Part shown: piece after piece, positions 7,127 to 17,481 of the stretch
Layout: each line of letters starts with the position of its first letter
Position numbering within the stretch: the first letter of the stretch is position 1
Source: an uncultured Ureaplasma sp.
Lineage (GTDB): Bacteria; Bacillota_I; Bacilli_A; Mycoplasmatales; Mycoplasmoidaceae
Length of the DNA stretch: 19,616 nucleotides
Assembly: GCA_902782585.1 (NCBI GenBank)
Contig: CACZNK010000046.1
Coordinates: 1 to 19,616, forward strand
Direction: 5' to 3'
Translations under genes and position numbers: made by a program
The notes under the pieces: model-generated
Told to the model about the DNA's origin: nothing
Database searches by the model: none
What the model saw: only the letters and a program-made list of their open reading frames with translations

Positions 7127-9641
7127 CATTATCAATATCAAATAAGGTTTTAGGCATTTTTTCTACCTCATTGTTTTCTTGCTTGATTGGTTTATTTGCA
7201 ACATGAGAATTAGTTTGATTATTATTCTCATTAAAATTGAATATAGTTGCTAAATTAATTTTTGATGAAGTTATTCTACTAATCCGTGTATCACGATCAC
7301 CTAAAGGAATTTCTCCTGGGTTAATGAATTCTAAATTATTTGAATCATCAACATATTGAATTACATCATTTTTTTTAGTTAAATAGATATTTGTAATATA
7401 TGAAATATTTGATTTTGGTTGATTTACTAAGCTCACACCTTTACTTGGTCGGTTTTGAATTGGTAAGTCAGTTGTATGAATACGTTTCATACCATTTTGT
7501 GAAACAAACAAAATTGTATCATTAGTATTTGAATCATAATAATTAACAATACCTGCAATTTCAGCATCTGACATCATATTCATAGCTTTTACACCACTAG
7601 CATTTTTTGATACTAATGAAATTTGATTTTGTTTTGTTGCATAACCATATCCTAAATTGTTGATAATACCTATATTAATATCATCAAATTCATTTGGCAA
7701 TACTAAACAACCAACAAGTTTATCATCATTTAGTTGCATTATTCTTGAACTCTTAGTTAATCTTGAAATACCTAAATCTTTTACAAGAGTTCTTTTAATC
7801 ATACCTTTAGCAGTAGCTAAAACTAAACATCGTGGATCATTGATATTATTATCATAATTAAATCCACCAATAATTTTCTCATCTGGAGAAATGTTAATTA
7901 AAGTATTAACATGAATACCAATATCTTTCCATTTAACTTGTTCAATTTTAAAAGTCGGAATACTAATAAAATTACCATAAGAAGTAATTAATATAGTTTT
8001 ATCTCTTTGATTAGAAATAAATTGACATACTGGTATATCACCAGCTTTAATTTTGATTGTTTCATATTCAACATTTGAATATGTTTGTAATGAAATAGAT
8101 TTTAAATATCCATCATGTGTACAAATAAGAACCATTTTACGATCATCAATTGTATCACTTTCATCAATTTGAATTTTTTCATTTTCATGAGAAATAGTAC
8201 TTTTACGCGGATATCCAAATTCTTTTTTATAGTTTCTTAATTGATTTTTGATGTAATTATTCCTATATTGTTTATTTTCAATTAATAATTTAAATTGTTC
8301 AATATCAGCAATTAGTTGATTTAACTCTTCCTTTAATGATGAAACATCTGTATTAGATAAACAATATAAACGTAAGTTTACAATTGCTTCAGCTTGAATA
8401 TTTGTAAATGATAAACGATCGATTATTGATTGTTTAGCATCCTCTTTATTATTTGCATGTCTAACAATTTCAACTACATCATCAATAATACGAATAGCTT
8501 TAATTAAACCTTCAACAATTTCTTTTCTTTTTAATGATTTTTCTAAATCGTATTTGCTAGCAGCAACTATTATTTGATTAATGTGTGTAATAAATGAATC
8601 TAATGCATTCAAAATTGAGAATTGTAGGGGTTTATGATTATCAATTGCTACCATGTTCATGGTATAAGAGATTTGCATTTCAGTTTCCTTATAAATGATA
8701 TTTTTCATTAGTTCAAAATTTTTCCCATTAGCAAGTTCCAGAATAATTCTTACACCATTTTTATCAGTTTCATCTCTAACTTCTTTAATATTTAAAACAT
8801 CATATTTTTCTTTTAGTTCATCAAGTTGTCTAACAATTAATGATTTATTAGTTTCATATGGGATTGATGTAATTACAGCAGTTTTTGCATTTAGTAATTC
8901 AATTTCACCACGAATATTAATTTTTCCTTTACCTGTTGTATAAGCATCAACAATTCCCTGAGGATTTAAAATAATTCCTCCAGTAGGAAAATCAGGCCCA
9001 GGCATATCATTTAAAATTGATTTTAAAAAGCAATTAGGAGAATCAATTCTTGTAATAATTGCTTCAATTACTTCTGAAAGATTAAATGTTGGAATGTTAG
9101 TTGCATATCCTGCAGCAATTCCATTAGCGCCATTAATTAATAAATTAGGTAATAATGTTGGTAAAACAACTGGTTCTTGTTCACTATCATCAAAGTTGTT
9201 GATGAATTGTACTGTATTTTTTTCCAAATTTTCGGTCATCGTTTGACCAAATTTAGATAATCGACATTCTGTATAACGCATTGCAGCCGCGCCATCACCA
9301 TCAATTGAACCATTATTACCATGCATATCAAGTAAAGTAATATTATTTTTTCATGATTGACTCATTCTTACCATAGCTTCATAGATTGATGAATCACCAT
9401 GTGGATGGTATTTACCAATTACTTCACCAACAGTTCTAGCAGATTTTTTGTGTGGTTGATCATAAAATAAATGTAAATTATTCATCGCATAAATAATTCT
9501 TCTTTGAACTGGTTTTAATCCATCACGGATATCTGGAAGCGCACGATCTTGAATAATGTATTTGGCATACTTGCCAAAGTCATCAGACATGACATTTTCA
9601 AGAGTTAATTTTAAATATTCTTTTTTATCATTAGTGCTCAT
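7116..9641 (-). CDS. parC: DNA topoisomerase IV subunit A
   Basis: An 841-aa protein with TGA-Trp at the SQSW position. Subunit A cleaves and rejoins DNA; with ParE it decatenates replicated chromosomes. The N-terminal breakage-reunion domain starts near ALPDIRDGLKPVQRRIIYAM. The catalytic Tyr is Y123 in AAMRYTE. The quinolone-determining stretch HPHGDSSIYEAM keeps Ser (S84) and Glu (E88), the susceptible-type residues. The C-terminal part (~490-800) is the beta-propeller region; no GyrA-box (QRRGGKG-like) is seen, which together with the adjacent parE supports ParC over GyrA. The start lies 13 nt after the parE stop and the end overlaps nadD. Confidence 0.95.
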
Positions 9642-9654
9642 AATACTTTAAAAA

Positions 9655-11565
9655 TTATTGTTGATCAAGCATATTGAAATCAACATTTTCATTAATTCAT
9701 TTTTTTCGTGCAGCTGCATTATCACCCATAAGAATTGAAACTTGCTTTTCTGCTAAAGCAGCATCTTCAATTGTAACTTTAATGAACTTGCGGTTATTTG
9801 GGTTCATAGTGGTCTCTCATAATTGGTCCGCATTCATTTCACCAAGCCCTTTATATCTTTGAACATCATATGATTTAAATTGTTTTTTATTTTTAGCTAA
9901 CTCTTGTTCATCTCATGCATAAAGAATTTTTCTTGTTGTTTTATCAGTTACACGATACAAAGGGCTTAAAGCTATATAAATATGTCCATGTTCGATCAAT
10001 GGTTTCATGTAGCGGTAAAAGAATGTTAATAATAGGATTTGAATATGTGCACCATCAACATCAGCATCAGTCATGATAACAACTTTGTCATATTTTAAGT
10101 TTGAAATATCAAATTCAGGAGTAATACCTGTACCCAAACATGAAATAAGTGTACAAATCTCTTCATTATTTAATAAATCTCTAATTGAAGCTTTTTCAAC
10201 ATTTAAAACTTTTCCACGTAATGGTAAAATTGCTTGATGTTTCTTATCTCGTGCTAATTTAGCACTTCCACCAGCTGAATCGCCCTCAACAATAAATAAT
10301 TCATTTAAATTTGGTGTTTTTGATTGAGCTGGAGTTAATTTACCTGACAATAATAATGTTTGCTTATTTGTATTTTTTAATTTTTTTACATCTTCCCTTG
10401 CTTTTTTTGCTGCAATTCTTGAATCACGGGAAACAATAGCTTTTTTAATAATAGTATCACTGTCTTTTTTATTTTCTTTTAATCAAAAACTAAATTGATC
10501 GCCGAAACATTTTTTAACTGCAGTAGATGCTTCTTGAGTAAATAATTTATTTTTTGTTTGTCCTTCATAAGCAATAATCTTTTCTGGAACACGAACTGAA
10601 ATTACAGCTGTTAAACCTTCACGAACATCATCACCTTCAAAATTCTTATCTTTATCTTTTAATAATTTATTTTTACGTGCATAATCATTAATACATTCAG
10701 TTAATGCAGATTTAAATCCGCTTTCATGACTACCACCTTCAATTGTTTTAATTGAGTTTGCAAATGAAACAATAATCTCAGAATTACTTGTTGTATATTG
10801 TAGAGCAACTTCAACTTCAATTTTATCAGAACTTTTTCCTTTAAAAAAACATGGTTTAGAAATTGGAGTTTTAGATTCATTAATATAGGTTACATATTCA
10901 AGTAATCCCTTATCTGATTTAAATTCTATATGTTCATCAGTAATTGAATTATTAAATTCAATAGTAAGTCCTTGGTATAAATAACTTGATTCTCGAATTC
11001 GTTCTTTAATTTTTTCAGCATTGAAATTTGTCGTTGAAAAAATATTTGGATCTGGTTTAAATTTAACAGTAGTACCTGTTCTATTAGTAGAACCAACCAT
11101 ATGAGATTTATTAACTATTTGACCACCATTTTTATATTCAGATTCATAAATTTTTCCATTATATTTAACTGAAACTTTCATTCATTCACTTAAAGCATTT
11201 ACAACACTAGCACCTACTCCATGCAAACCACCAGAAGTTTTATATGCACTATTGTCAAATTTACCACCTGCATGTAATACTGTAAATACAGTATCAATAG
11301 TTGATAATTTAGTTTGTGAATTTATTCCTGTTGGAATACCACGACCATTATCTTCAATAGTAATTGATTGATCTTTATTGATAGTTAGTTTAATAAAATC
11401 ACAATTACCTGAAATAACTTCATCAATAGCATTATCAAATATTTCCCAAATTAAATGGTGTAATCCATAACTATCAGTTGAACCAATATACATTCCAGGT
11501 CGTTTACGAACTGGTTCTAATCCCGTTAAAACTTTTATATCACTGTCTTTATACTGATTAGGCAT
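9655..11565 (-). CDS. parE: DNA topoisomerase IV subunit B
   Basis: A 636-aa ATPase subunit of topoisomerase IV, read through several TGA-Trp codons. GHKL ATPase domain: EIFDNAIDE (catalytic Glu and Mg-binding Asn), EDNGRGIP, and the glycine-rich lid GGLHGVGASVVNALS. Transducer domain: ~225-400. TOPRIM domain: EGDSAGG (E427) and DADVDG (D500, D502, D504). The C-terminal signature is [20 protein letters not shown], followed by NAAARKKWI near the end. The start MPNQYKDSDIKVLTGLEPVRK is typical. It heads the parE-parC-nadD unit and is divergent from lspA. TATAAT lies 12 nt upstream, with no Shine-Dalgarno. Confidence 0.95.
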
Positions 11566-11577
11566 AACTTACTAATC

Positions 11578-11583
11578 ATTATA
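11578..11583 (-). promoter_or_regulatory. -10 box of parE-parC-nadD
   Basis: TATAAT on the minus strand, exactly 12 nt before the parE ATG, implying a ~5-nt leader. Only 6 bp separate it from the divergent lspA -10 box. Confidence 0.6.
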
Positions 11584-11589
11584 CTAATA

Positions 11590-11595
11590 TATAAT
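11590..11595 (+). promoter_or_regulatory. -10 box of lspA-rluD-tsaB unit
   Basis: TATAAT on the plus strand, exactly 12 nt before the ATG at 11608, again implying a leader of only ~5 nt. The whole divergent intergenic space is 42 bp. Confidence 0.6.
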
Positions 11596-11607
11596 ATTAG
11601 AGTAAAA

Positions 11608-12885
11608 ATGGTAACCAACATTAACAATAGGCAAAAATTATTTAGATGTAAGCAATTTTTAATTCAAAATTTTAATAAAAAAAATAATTTATTAAGGCTG
11701 ATATTTTTTGCTATTGCAGCAGCAATAGTTATTGCTTGTGCATGGCCTATGCATGTATTTGCAATGAATGCAGCAAGTTCTCATTATGGTAATGGTTTAA
11801 TTCAAATTGATATTGCATTAAATGATGGTATTTCATTTTCAATTTTAAGTGGTAATCCAGTCGCTATATATTGTTTACAAGCAACAATAATTTTAATTAT
11901 TTTAGGATGTTTATTGCTTTGTGTAAAGTGATATTACATATTAACTCTTGGATTAGCTGAAACAGGAGCATTATTTAATTTTTTTGACCGTATGGTTCCA
12001 AAAACACCTATTAGTTTATCATATGCTAAGTCATGTGTATTAGATTATTTCCATTTTAGTTTTGGTAGAACATCATTTAATTTTCCAGATGTATTTATTT
12101 TAATTGGAATAATTACAGCTACTTTAATCAGTGTAGTTGTAACAATAATTAATAATATGAATGAATCAAAATCTAATAAAATAGATAAAATGGGTATAAG
12201 TGAATCTGAACTAAAAGTTATATTTGAAGATGATAACTATATTATTGTGAACAAACCTAAAGGAATGTTAGTACATGCTACTAAATATGAAGATAAAAAT
12301 ACTGTAGTTGATTTTTTGCGTCCAAGAATTAAAGTTCAAGAATTTGAAGATACACTTCGTCCTGGAATTATTCAAAGACTTGATCGTGATACTAATGGTT
12401 TAATGGTTGTTGCTAAAAATAAAAAAACATCTAATGAATTAATTAAACAAATTAATGAAAACATTTTAATCAAAAAATATTATGCACTTGTGCATAATGA
12501 TTTTAAAGATAATGAACTAATTATTAAAGCGCCAATTATTAGATCAAATAGTAATACTACTAAAATGATTGTTAGTGACAATCCAAAAGCAAAAGATGCA
12601 ATCACAGAAGTAAAAGTCATTGAACATTATAAAACTGCTAGCTTAGTAGAATGTAAATTATTAACTGGTAGAACCCATCAAATTCGTGTACATATGAATT
12701 ACATTAATCATCCTATTTTTAATGACCCATTATATGGTCATGATGATGGTTATGAAAATTATGGTCAATTTTTAACATCATATTACTTAGAATTTATAAG
12801 CCCAACTACAAATCAAGTTGTAAAATACACAATAGAATTGGATCAAACATTTAATAAATTAATAAAACGCTTGAAATTAAATTAA
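11608..12885 (+). CDS. Fusion: signal peptidase II (LspA) + RluD-type pseudouridine synthase
   Basis: One 425-aa frame with a TGA-Trp at 11929-11931 and no other interruption. Residues ~1-180 are LspA, the membrane aspartyl protease that removes lipoprotein signal peptides: four hydrophobic segments plus both catalytic Asp, D127 in NFFDRM and D161 in FNFPDVF. A polar linker (~182-198, MNESKSNKIDKMGISES) leads into residues ~200-425, an RluA/RluD pseudouridine synthase with IFEDDNYIIVNKPKGM, catalytic D259 in QRLDRDTNG and RTHQIRVHMN. The S4 RNA-binding domain usually found before the RluD catalytic domain is absent. In M. genitalium the two functions are neighbouring separate genes. ATG codons at 12157 and 12190, in the linker, could allow a free synthase to be made too. 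Both domains look intact, so both activities are expected. Confidence 0.9.
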
Positions 12886-12886
12886 T

Positions 12887-13456
12887 ATGAAACTTTTTAT
12901 TGACACAACACAAAATTATTGTAACATTGCATTAATTAATAGTAGGAATCAAATTTTAGATACCTATCAAGAATTAACTAATAATAATATGACTGATGTT
13001 GTTGTTGAAAGAATTAGTTATATTCTTGACAAGAATAAAGTTAGTAAAAATGAAATTGATTCTATTTATTTTTTAATTGGTCCTGGAAGTTTTACAGGAT
13101 GTCGAGTAGGGTATATTATTGTAAACACATGAGCAAATATAAAACATATTAAAATTTATACAATGGATTCATTACTATTTCAAACAAATAATGGAACTGG
13201 AATTAGCATTATAGATGCTAAAAGTAATAAAAAATTTATTGGTATCTATGATAAATACAAAATAATTATTAAACCTAAAATTGTTCTTAATAAAGATGCT
13301 AATATTTTATGTAATAGATTCAAAAAATATCATATTTTTAATGACTATAGAAATATTGATTTTTTTGAGAGATTAGAACAACATTTAAATAAGTTTAATA
13401 GTATTAAAGATTTAAATAAACTTGAACCTTTATATTTGAAAAATCCTGTAGAATAA
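12887..13456 (+). CDS. tsaB: tRNA t6A biosynthesis protein TsaB
   Basis: A 189-aa protein read through one TGA-Trp (13130-13132). TsaB partners TsaD in threonylcarbamoyl transfer to A37 of ANN-decoding tRNAs. The ASKHA-fold N terminus MKLFIDTTQNYCNIAL and the family motif GPGSFTGCRVG (65-75) identify it. The C-terminal half is poorly conserved but ends with the usual LEPLYLKNP. It is short for the family (about 220-230 aa), as in other mycoplasmas. Only 1 nt separates it from the preceding stop (TAATATG), suggesting coupled translation; no Shine-Dalgarno. Confidence 0.9.
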
Positions 13457-13457
13457 T

Positions 13458-14015
13458 ATGAAAAAAAAGTTAACTGGTAAATTAAATAAAAATATTAATG
13501 ATTCAACTAAGAAAATATTAGTTGTTGATCCATCATATAAGTATAAGAGATATTGAAGATTAATCAATAATTACTTTTATTGTGCAATTTCCATATCTTT
13601 TATTTTATTTTTAAATATATCAATATTTAGTCTAATTCAAAAAAACTTAGATGTTGTGAAAATTTTAGGAATGGTTTTTGGATTTTTATCATTAGGATTA
13701 TTAACTGTTGCATGAATTCTAATAATATTTTTTAATGGACCAATTAAATATACTAATCAATCACAAAATAAATTAAAAAAATTATATGAAAAACAAAATA
13801 AATTAATGATTTCTTATCGGATTATTTTCTTTTCGTTAACAATAATTCCAACATTCATGTTAATATTTGCTACAAATATTATTGATCTGTATTTTATTGA
13901 ATGTATATTCACCATCTATCTTGCTTTAAGTTTATTTACCATTTTAGCAATTATTGTAATTTTTATTTATATCAATTACTTAAAAAATAAAAAAACAATG
14001 TATGAATCTATTTAA
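13458..14015 (+). CDS. Uncharacterised four-segment membrane protein
   Basis: A 185-aa product with TGA-Trp codons; family not recognised. A Lys-rich cytosolic N terminus (~1-42) precedes four hydrophobic segments at about 47-63, 72-94, 118-136 and 142-170, with a polar Lys-rich loop (~96-116) in the middle. It follows tsaB by 1 nt with the same TAATATG junction as lspA-rluD/tsaB, so it is the last gene of that unit. Its stop codon overlaps the lon stop on the other strand. Confidence 0.8.
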
Positions 14016-16327
14016 AGATTAATCTCTTTTGATGAATTCTTTTTAAAAATGTTATTATAAATTTCACTATATTTTTCAACTAAATGGAATCTAATTTTAT
14101 TTTTTACTTCTTCAGGGACATCCTTTAAAAATCTTTCATCAGATTTTGGAATAAAAATTTCATTTACACCACCTCTAAAGGCTGAAATAATTTTTTCTTT
14201 TATACCACCTATTATTAATACTTTACCTCGTAAAGTAATTTCCCCAGTCATAGCAATATTTGAAGGAACACTACGTTTTGTTAAAGCTGAAATGACAGCA
14301 GTTGTCAATGTTACTCCAGCACTTGGACCATCTTTAGGTATTCCACCTTGAGGAACATGGATATGAATATCTTTATTTTTAAAATTAAAATTCTTTAACC
14401 CATATTTATCAGCATTAGCTTTAACATAACCAATAGCAACAGTTGCAGATTCTTTCATTGTTTCCTTTAAATTTCCAGTAATAATGATCTGACCTTTGCC
14501 ATCAAAGCATGTTACTTCAATGGGTAATAAATCTCCTCCAGCTGTAGTATATGCCATACCATTAACAATACCTGGGATACTATCTTTTTCTCTAACATTG
14601 TAATCATAAATTTCTTTGTCAAGATATTTTCTCACAGCTTCAATATTAATAGTTTGAGTTTTAATTTCTTTATGTAATTGTTTAACAATGAATTTGCGAG
14701 CAATTTTATTAATTAATCGTTCAAGTTCACGAACACCAGCTTCTTTTGTGTAACGACTAATAATGTATGAAATGGCTTCATCTTCAAATTTTAGTTCACT
14801 ATCAGTTAAAGTAGTTTGTTTATAAATTTTAGGAATTAAATAATTTTTAGCAATTTGTAATTTTTCTCTTTCAGTATATGAAGTTAACTCAATAATTTCT
14901 AATCTATCATATAATGGTTCAGGTATTTGCTCTGCATAATTAGCAGTAGCAACAAACATCACTTTTGATAAGTCATATGGTTCTTCAATATAATTGTCAA
15001 TAAAACTTGTATTTTGTTCAGGATCTAATACTTCAAGTAATGCACTTGCTGGATCACCGTGAAGATTATCATTTGTCATTTTATCTAATTCATCTAATAA
15101 GAATAGTGGATTAACTACTTCAGCATTTTTCATACCTTTGATGATTCTTCCAGGCATAGAACCTAAATAGGTTTTTCTGTGTCCTCTAATTTCTGATTCA
15201 TCATGAACTCCACCAAGAGACATCTTAACAAACTTTTTACCAAGAGCATCAGCAATAGATTTTGCTAATGTTGATTTACCAACTCCAGGAGGTCCAACTA
15301 AACAAATTATTGGTGATTTAGAATTAGGAGATTTTGTTCTTACAGCTAAATATTCAACAATTCTTTCTTTAACTTTTTCTAAACCATAATGAGTTTTATT
15401 TAATGTATTTTCCACATTAGTAATGTCATTTTTATCTTGTGTGTGTTGTCAATAAGGAAGGTTCAATAATCAATCAAGATAGCTTCTTGTAATTGAATTT
15501 TCTTGTGGGTTCATTGTAGATTCCATACGTGAAATTTCTTCAAATGCACGTTTTTTGACATTTTCAGGATAAGGTGAAGTATTAACCTTATTCTTAAGAT
15601 TTTTAATATCATTTTCAGTTGAAGAAATTTGGCCTAATTCTTCTTTAATTGCCCCTAATTTTTGGCGTAAATAAAACTCTTTTTGTTGCTTGCTTAATTC
15701 TTGATTAATTTTACTATTAATTTTATTTTCAATATCAATAGCATCATCTGGATTTGCAACAACACTACAAATAGTTTCAATTCTATCAACCAAACTAGTT
15801 TGTTCAATAATTGCTTGAGCTTTTTTAAAACTCATTGGAATTATATTAGCAAGTTGATCAACTAATTTACATGGATGACATGAAGAATTTAACATTTTTT
15901 TCAATTCAGCAGAATGTTGTTGTTTCACATATTTAAGTAACAAGCTTGACATTAATTCAAACTTTTCTTTAATGATTTTTGTATTAATTCTTTCTTCTTT
16001 GATAATTTCAGCATCAGTGACAACATAATTGTTTTTTTCAACAAATTTTCTTGTAATAATACGATTTAAACCTTTTAAAACAACATTATATTCATCCTCT
16101 TTTACTTTTTTAAATTCAACTATTTCACATAATGTACCATTGCAATATATTTGGTTTAAATTTGGTTCATCAGTATTAGGGTCTTTTTGTGAAAACACAT
16201 ATATTTGTTTGTTAGCATTATTGGCAGCCACTATAGCATTTATTGATTTTTTACGACCAACAATTAATTTTTTCTTAGTATTTGGAAATACAACTGTTCC
16301 TCTTGTTATCAATACTGGATTATTCAT
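14012..16327 (-). CDS. lon: ATP-dependent protease Lon
   Basis: A 771-aa cytosolic AAA+ serine protease that degrades misfolded and regulatory proteins, read through several TGA-Trp codons (for example the two in YLDWLLNLPYW). The N-terminal substrate-binding domain (~1-200) begins NNPVLITRGTVVFPN; a coiled-coil linker follows. AAA+ module: Walker A GPPGVGKS (345-352) and Walker B LFLLDELDK (D412, E413). Protease domain: S669 in KDGPSAGVT and K710 in GGIKEK form the Ser-Lys dyad. Length is near the usual ~780. Start ATG at 16327 has a perfect Shine-Dalgarno 5 nt upstream. A CIRCE operator over the promoter indicates heat-shock control by HrcA. Confidence 0.97.
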
Positions 16328-16332
16328 GCTGA

Positions 16333-16338
16333 CTCCTT
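16333..16338 (-). promoter_or_regulatory. Strong Shine-Dalgarno of lon
   Basis: AAGGAG on the minus strand, 5 nt before the lon ATG. This canonical site contrasts with greA, the Abi-like gene, cdd, parE, lspA and tsaB, which have none. Confidence 0.85.
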
Positions 16339-16365
16339 AAAGTTTATCTTAAAATACATCTCTCA

Positions 16366-16392
16366 TTAGCACATTATATCATAGAGTGCTAA
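16366..16392 (-). promoter_or_regulatory. CIRCE operator (HrcA site) and embedded -10 box of lon
   Basis: Read on the plus strand: TTAGCACAT, 9-nt spacer, GAGTGCTAA. The right arm is a perfect half of the CIRCE consensus (TTAGCACTC-N9-GAGTGCTAA) and the left arm has two changes. On the minus strand TATAAT at 16378-16373 overlaps the spacer and left arm, so HrcA binding would cover the lon promoter directly. The expected leader is ~40 nt. Gap lies on the other side, but its -10 is 46 bp beyond the operator. Confidence 0.88.
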
Positions 16393-16438
16393 TTTTTTTA
16401 AAAAATGTAATTTGGTGTCTCAAATAAATTATCATTTA

Positions 16439-16444
16439 TATAAT
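16439..16444 (+). promoter_or_regulatory. -10 box of gap-pgk-ptsG
   Basis: TATAAT 32 nt before the gap ATG, leaving room for a ~25-nt leader that contains a GAAGG Shine-Dalgarno-like site at 16464-16468. No clear -35 box. Confidence 0.55.
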
Positions 16445-16476
16445 AAAGTGCAAAATATAAAATTGAAGGTTAGAAA

Positions 16477-17478
16477 ATGATAAAAATTGCAATTAATGGT
16501 TTTGGACGTATCGGAAGATTAGTGTTCAAAGAACTTTACAGTAATAAAAATGTACAAATTGTTGCTATAAACGATTTGACAGACGCTAAAACACTAGCAC
16601 ATTTATTAAAATATGACTCAGCACATGGAATGTTTAAAGCAAATATTTCTGCTGATACAAAGAATAATATTATTATTGGATCAAAGAAATTTTCAGTTTA
16701 TGCTGAAAAAGATCCAACATTATTACCATGGAAAAAATTAGGTGTTGATTTAGTTGTTGAATCAACTGGTAGATTTGTAGATAAAGAAGGTGCAAGTAAA
16801 CATTTAAAAGCAGGGGCTAAGAAAGTTATTATTTCTGCGCCAGCAAAAGGCGAAGGTATTCCAACTATTGTTTATAATGTAAACCATAAAACAATCAAAA
16901 AATCTGACAAGATTATTTCAGGTGCATCATGTACAACTAATGGATTAGCACCAGTAATAAAAGTATTGGATGATAAATTTGGAATTGTAAAAGGTATGAT
17001 GACAACAATTCATGCATATACTGCTGATCAAAGATTACAAGATGCTCCACATCGTGATTTAAGAAGAGCACGTGCAGCTGCTGTAAGTATGGTTCCTACA
17101 TCAACAGGTGCTGCTAAAGCTATTGGATTAGTATTACCTAAATTAAAAGGTAAATTACATGGTTTAGCTGTTCGTGTTCCTACAATTACAGGCTCTGTAA
17201 TTGATTTAGTAGTTGAATTAGCAAAATCACCAACAGTTGAGCAAATTAATAAAGCAATGAAAGCTGCTGTTAATGAAACATTAGGATATAATGATGAGGA
17301 AATTGTTTCATGTGATATTATTAGTGAAACACATGGTTCAATTTTTGATCCAAAATTGACAATGATGATTGATGTAAAAGGTAAGAAAATGTATAAACTT
17401 TTTGCATGATATGATAATGAATCATCATATGTTAATCAATTGGTAAGAACAATTTTATACACTGTTAAATTAAAATAA
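16477..17478 (+). CDS. gap: Glyceraldehyde-3-phosphate dehydrogenase
   Basis: A 333-aa glycolytic enzyme that oxidises glyceraldehyde-3-phosphate to 1,3-bisphosphoglycerate. NAD-binding motif INGFGRIGR (6-14); catalytic C152 in GASCTTNG and the partner His in TTIHAYTADQ (~179); later VPTSTGAAKAI, and WYDNE.SY near the C terminus, where the Trp is TGA at 17407-17409. Full family length. The ATG has GAAGG about 8 nt upstream. pgk begins 3 nt after its stop. Confidence 0.97.
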
Positions 17479-17481
17479 GAA

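Noticed and set aside
8695..8943. Plus-strand hydrophobic frame inside parC
   Set aside because: Antisense to conserved ParC coding sequence; AT-rich antisense frames often look like membrane protein.
7116..9641. Gene as gyrA rather than parC
   Set aside because: No GyrA box in the C-terminal domain and the gene directly follows parE; gyrA remains a small possibility.
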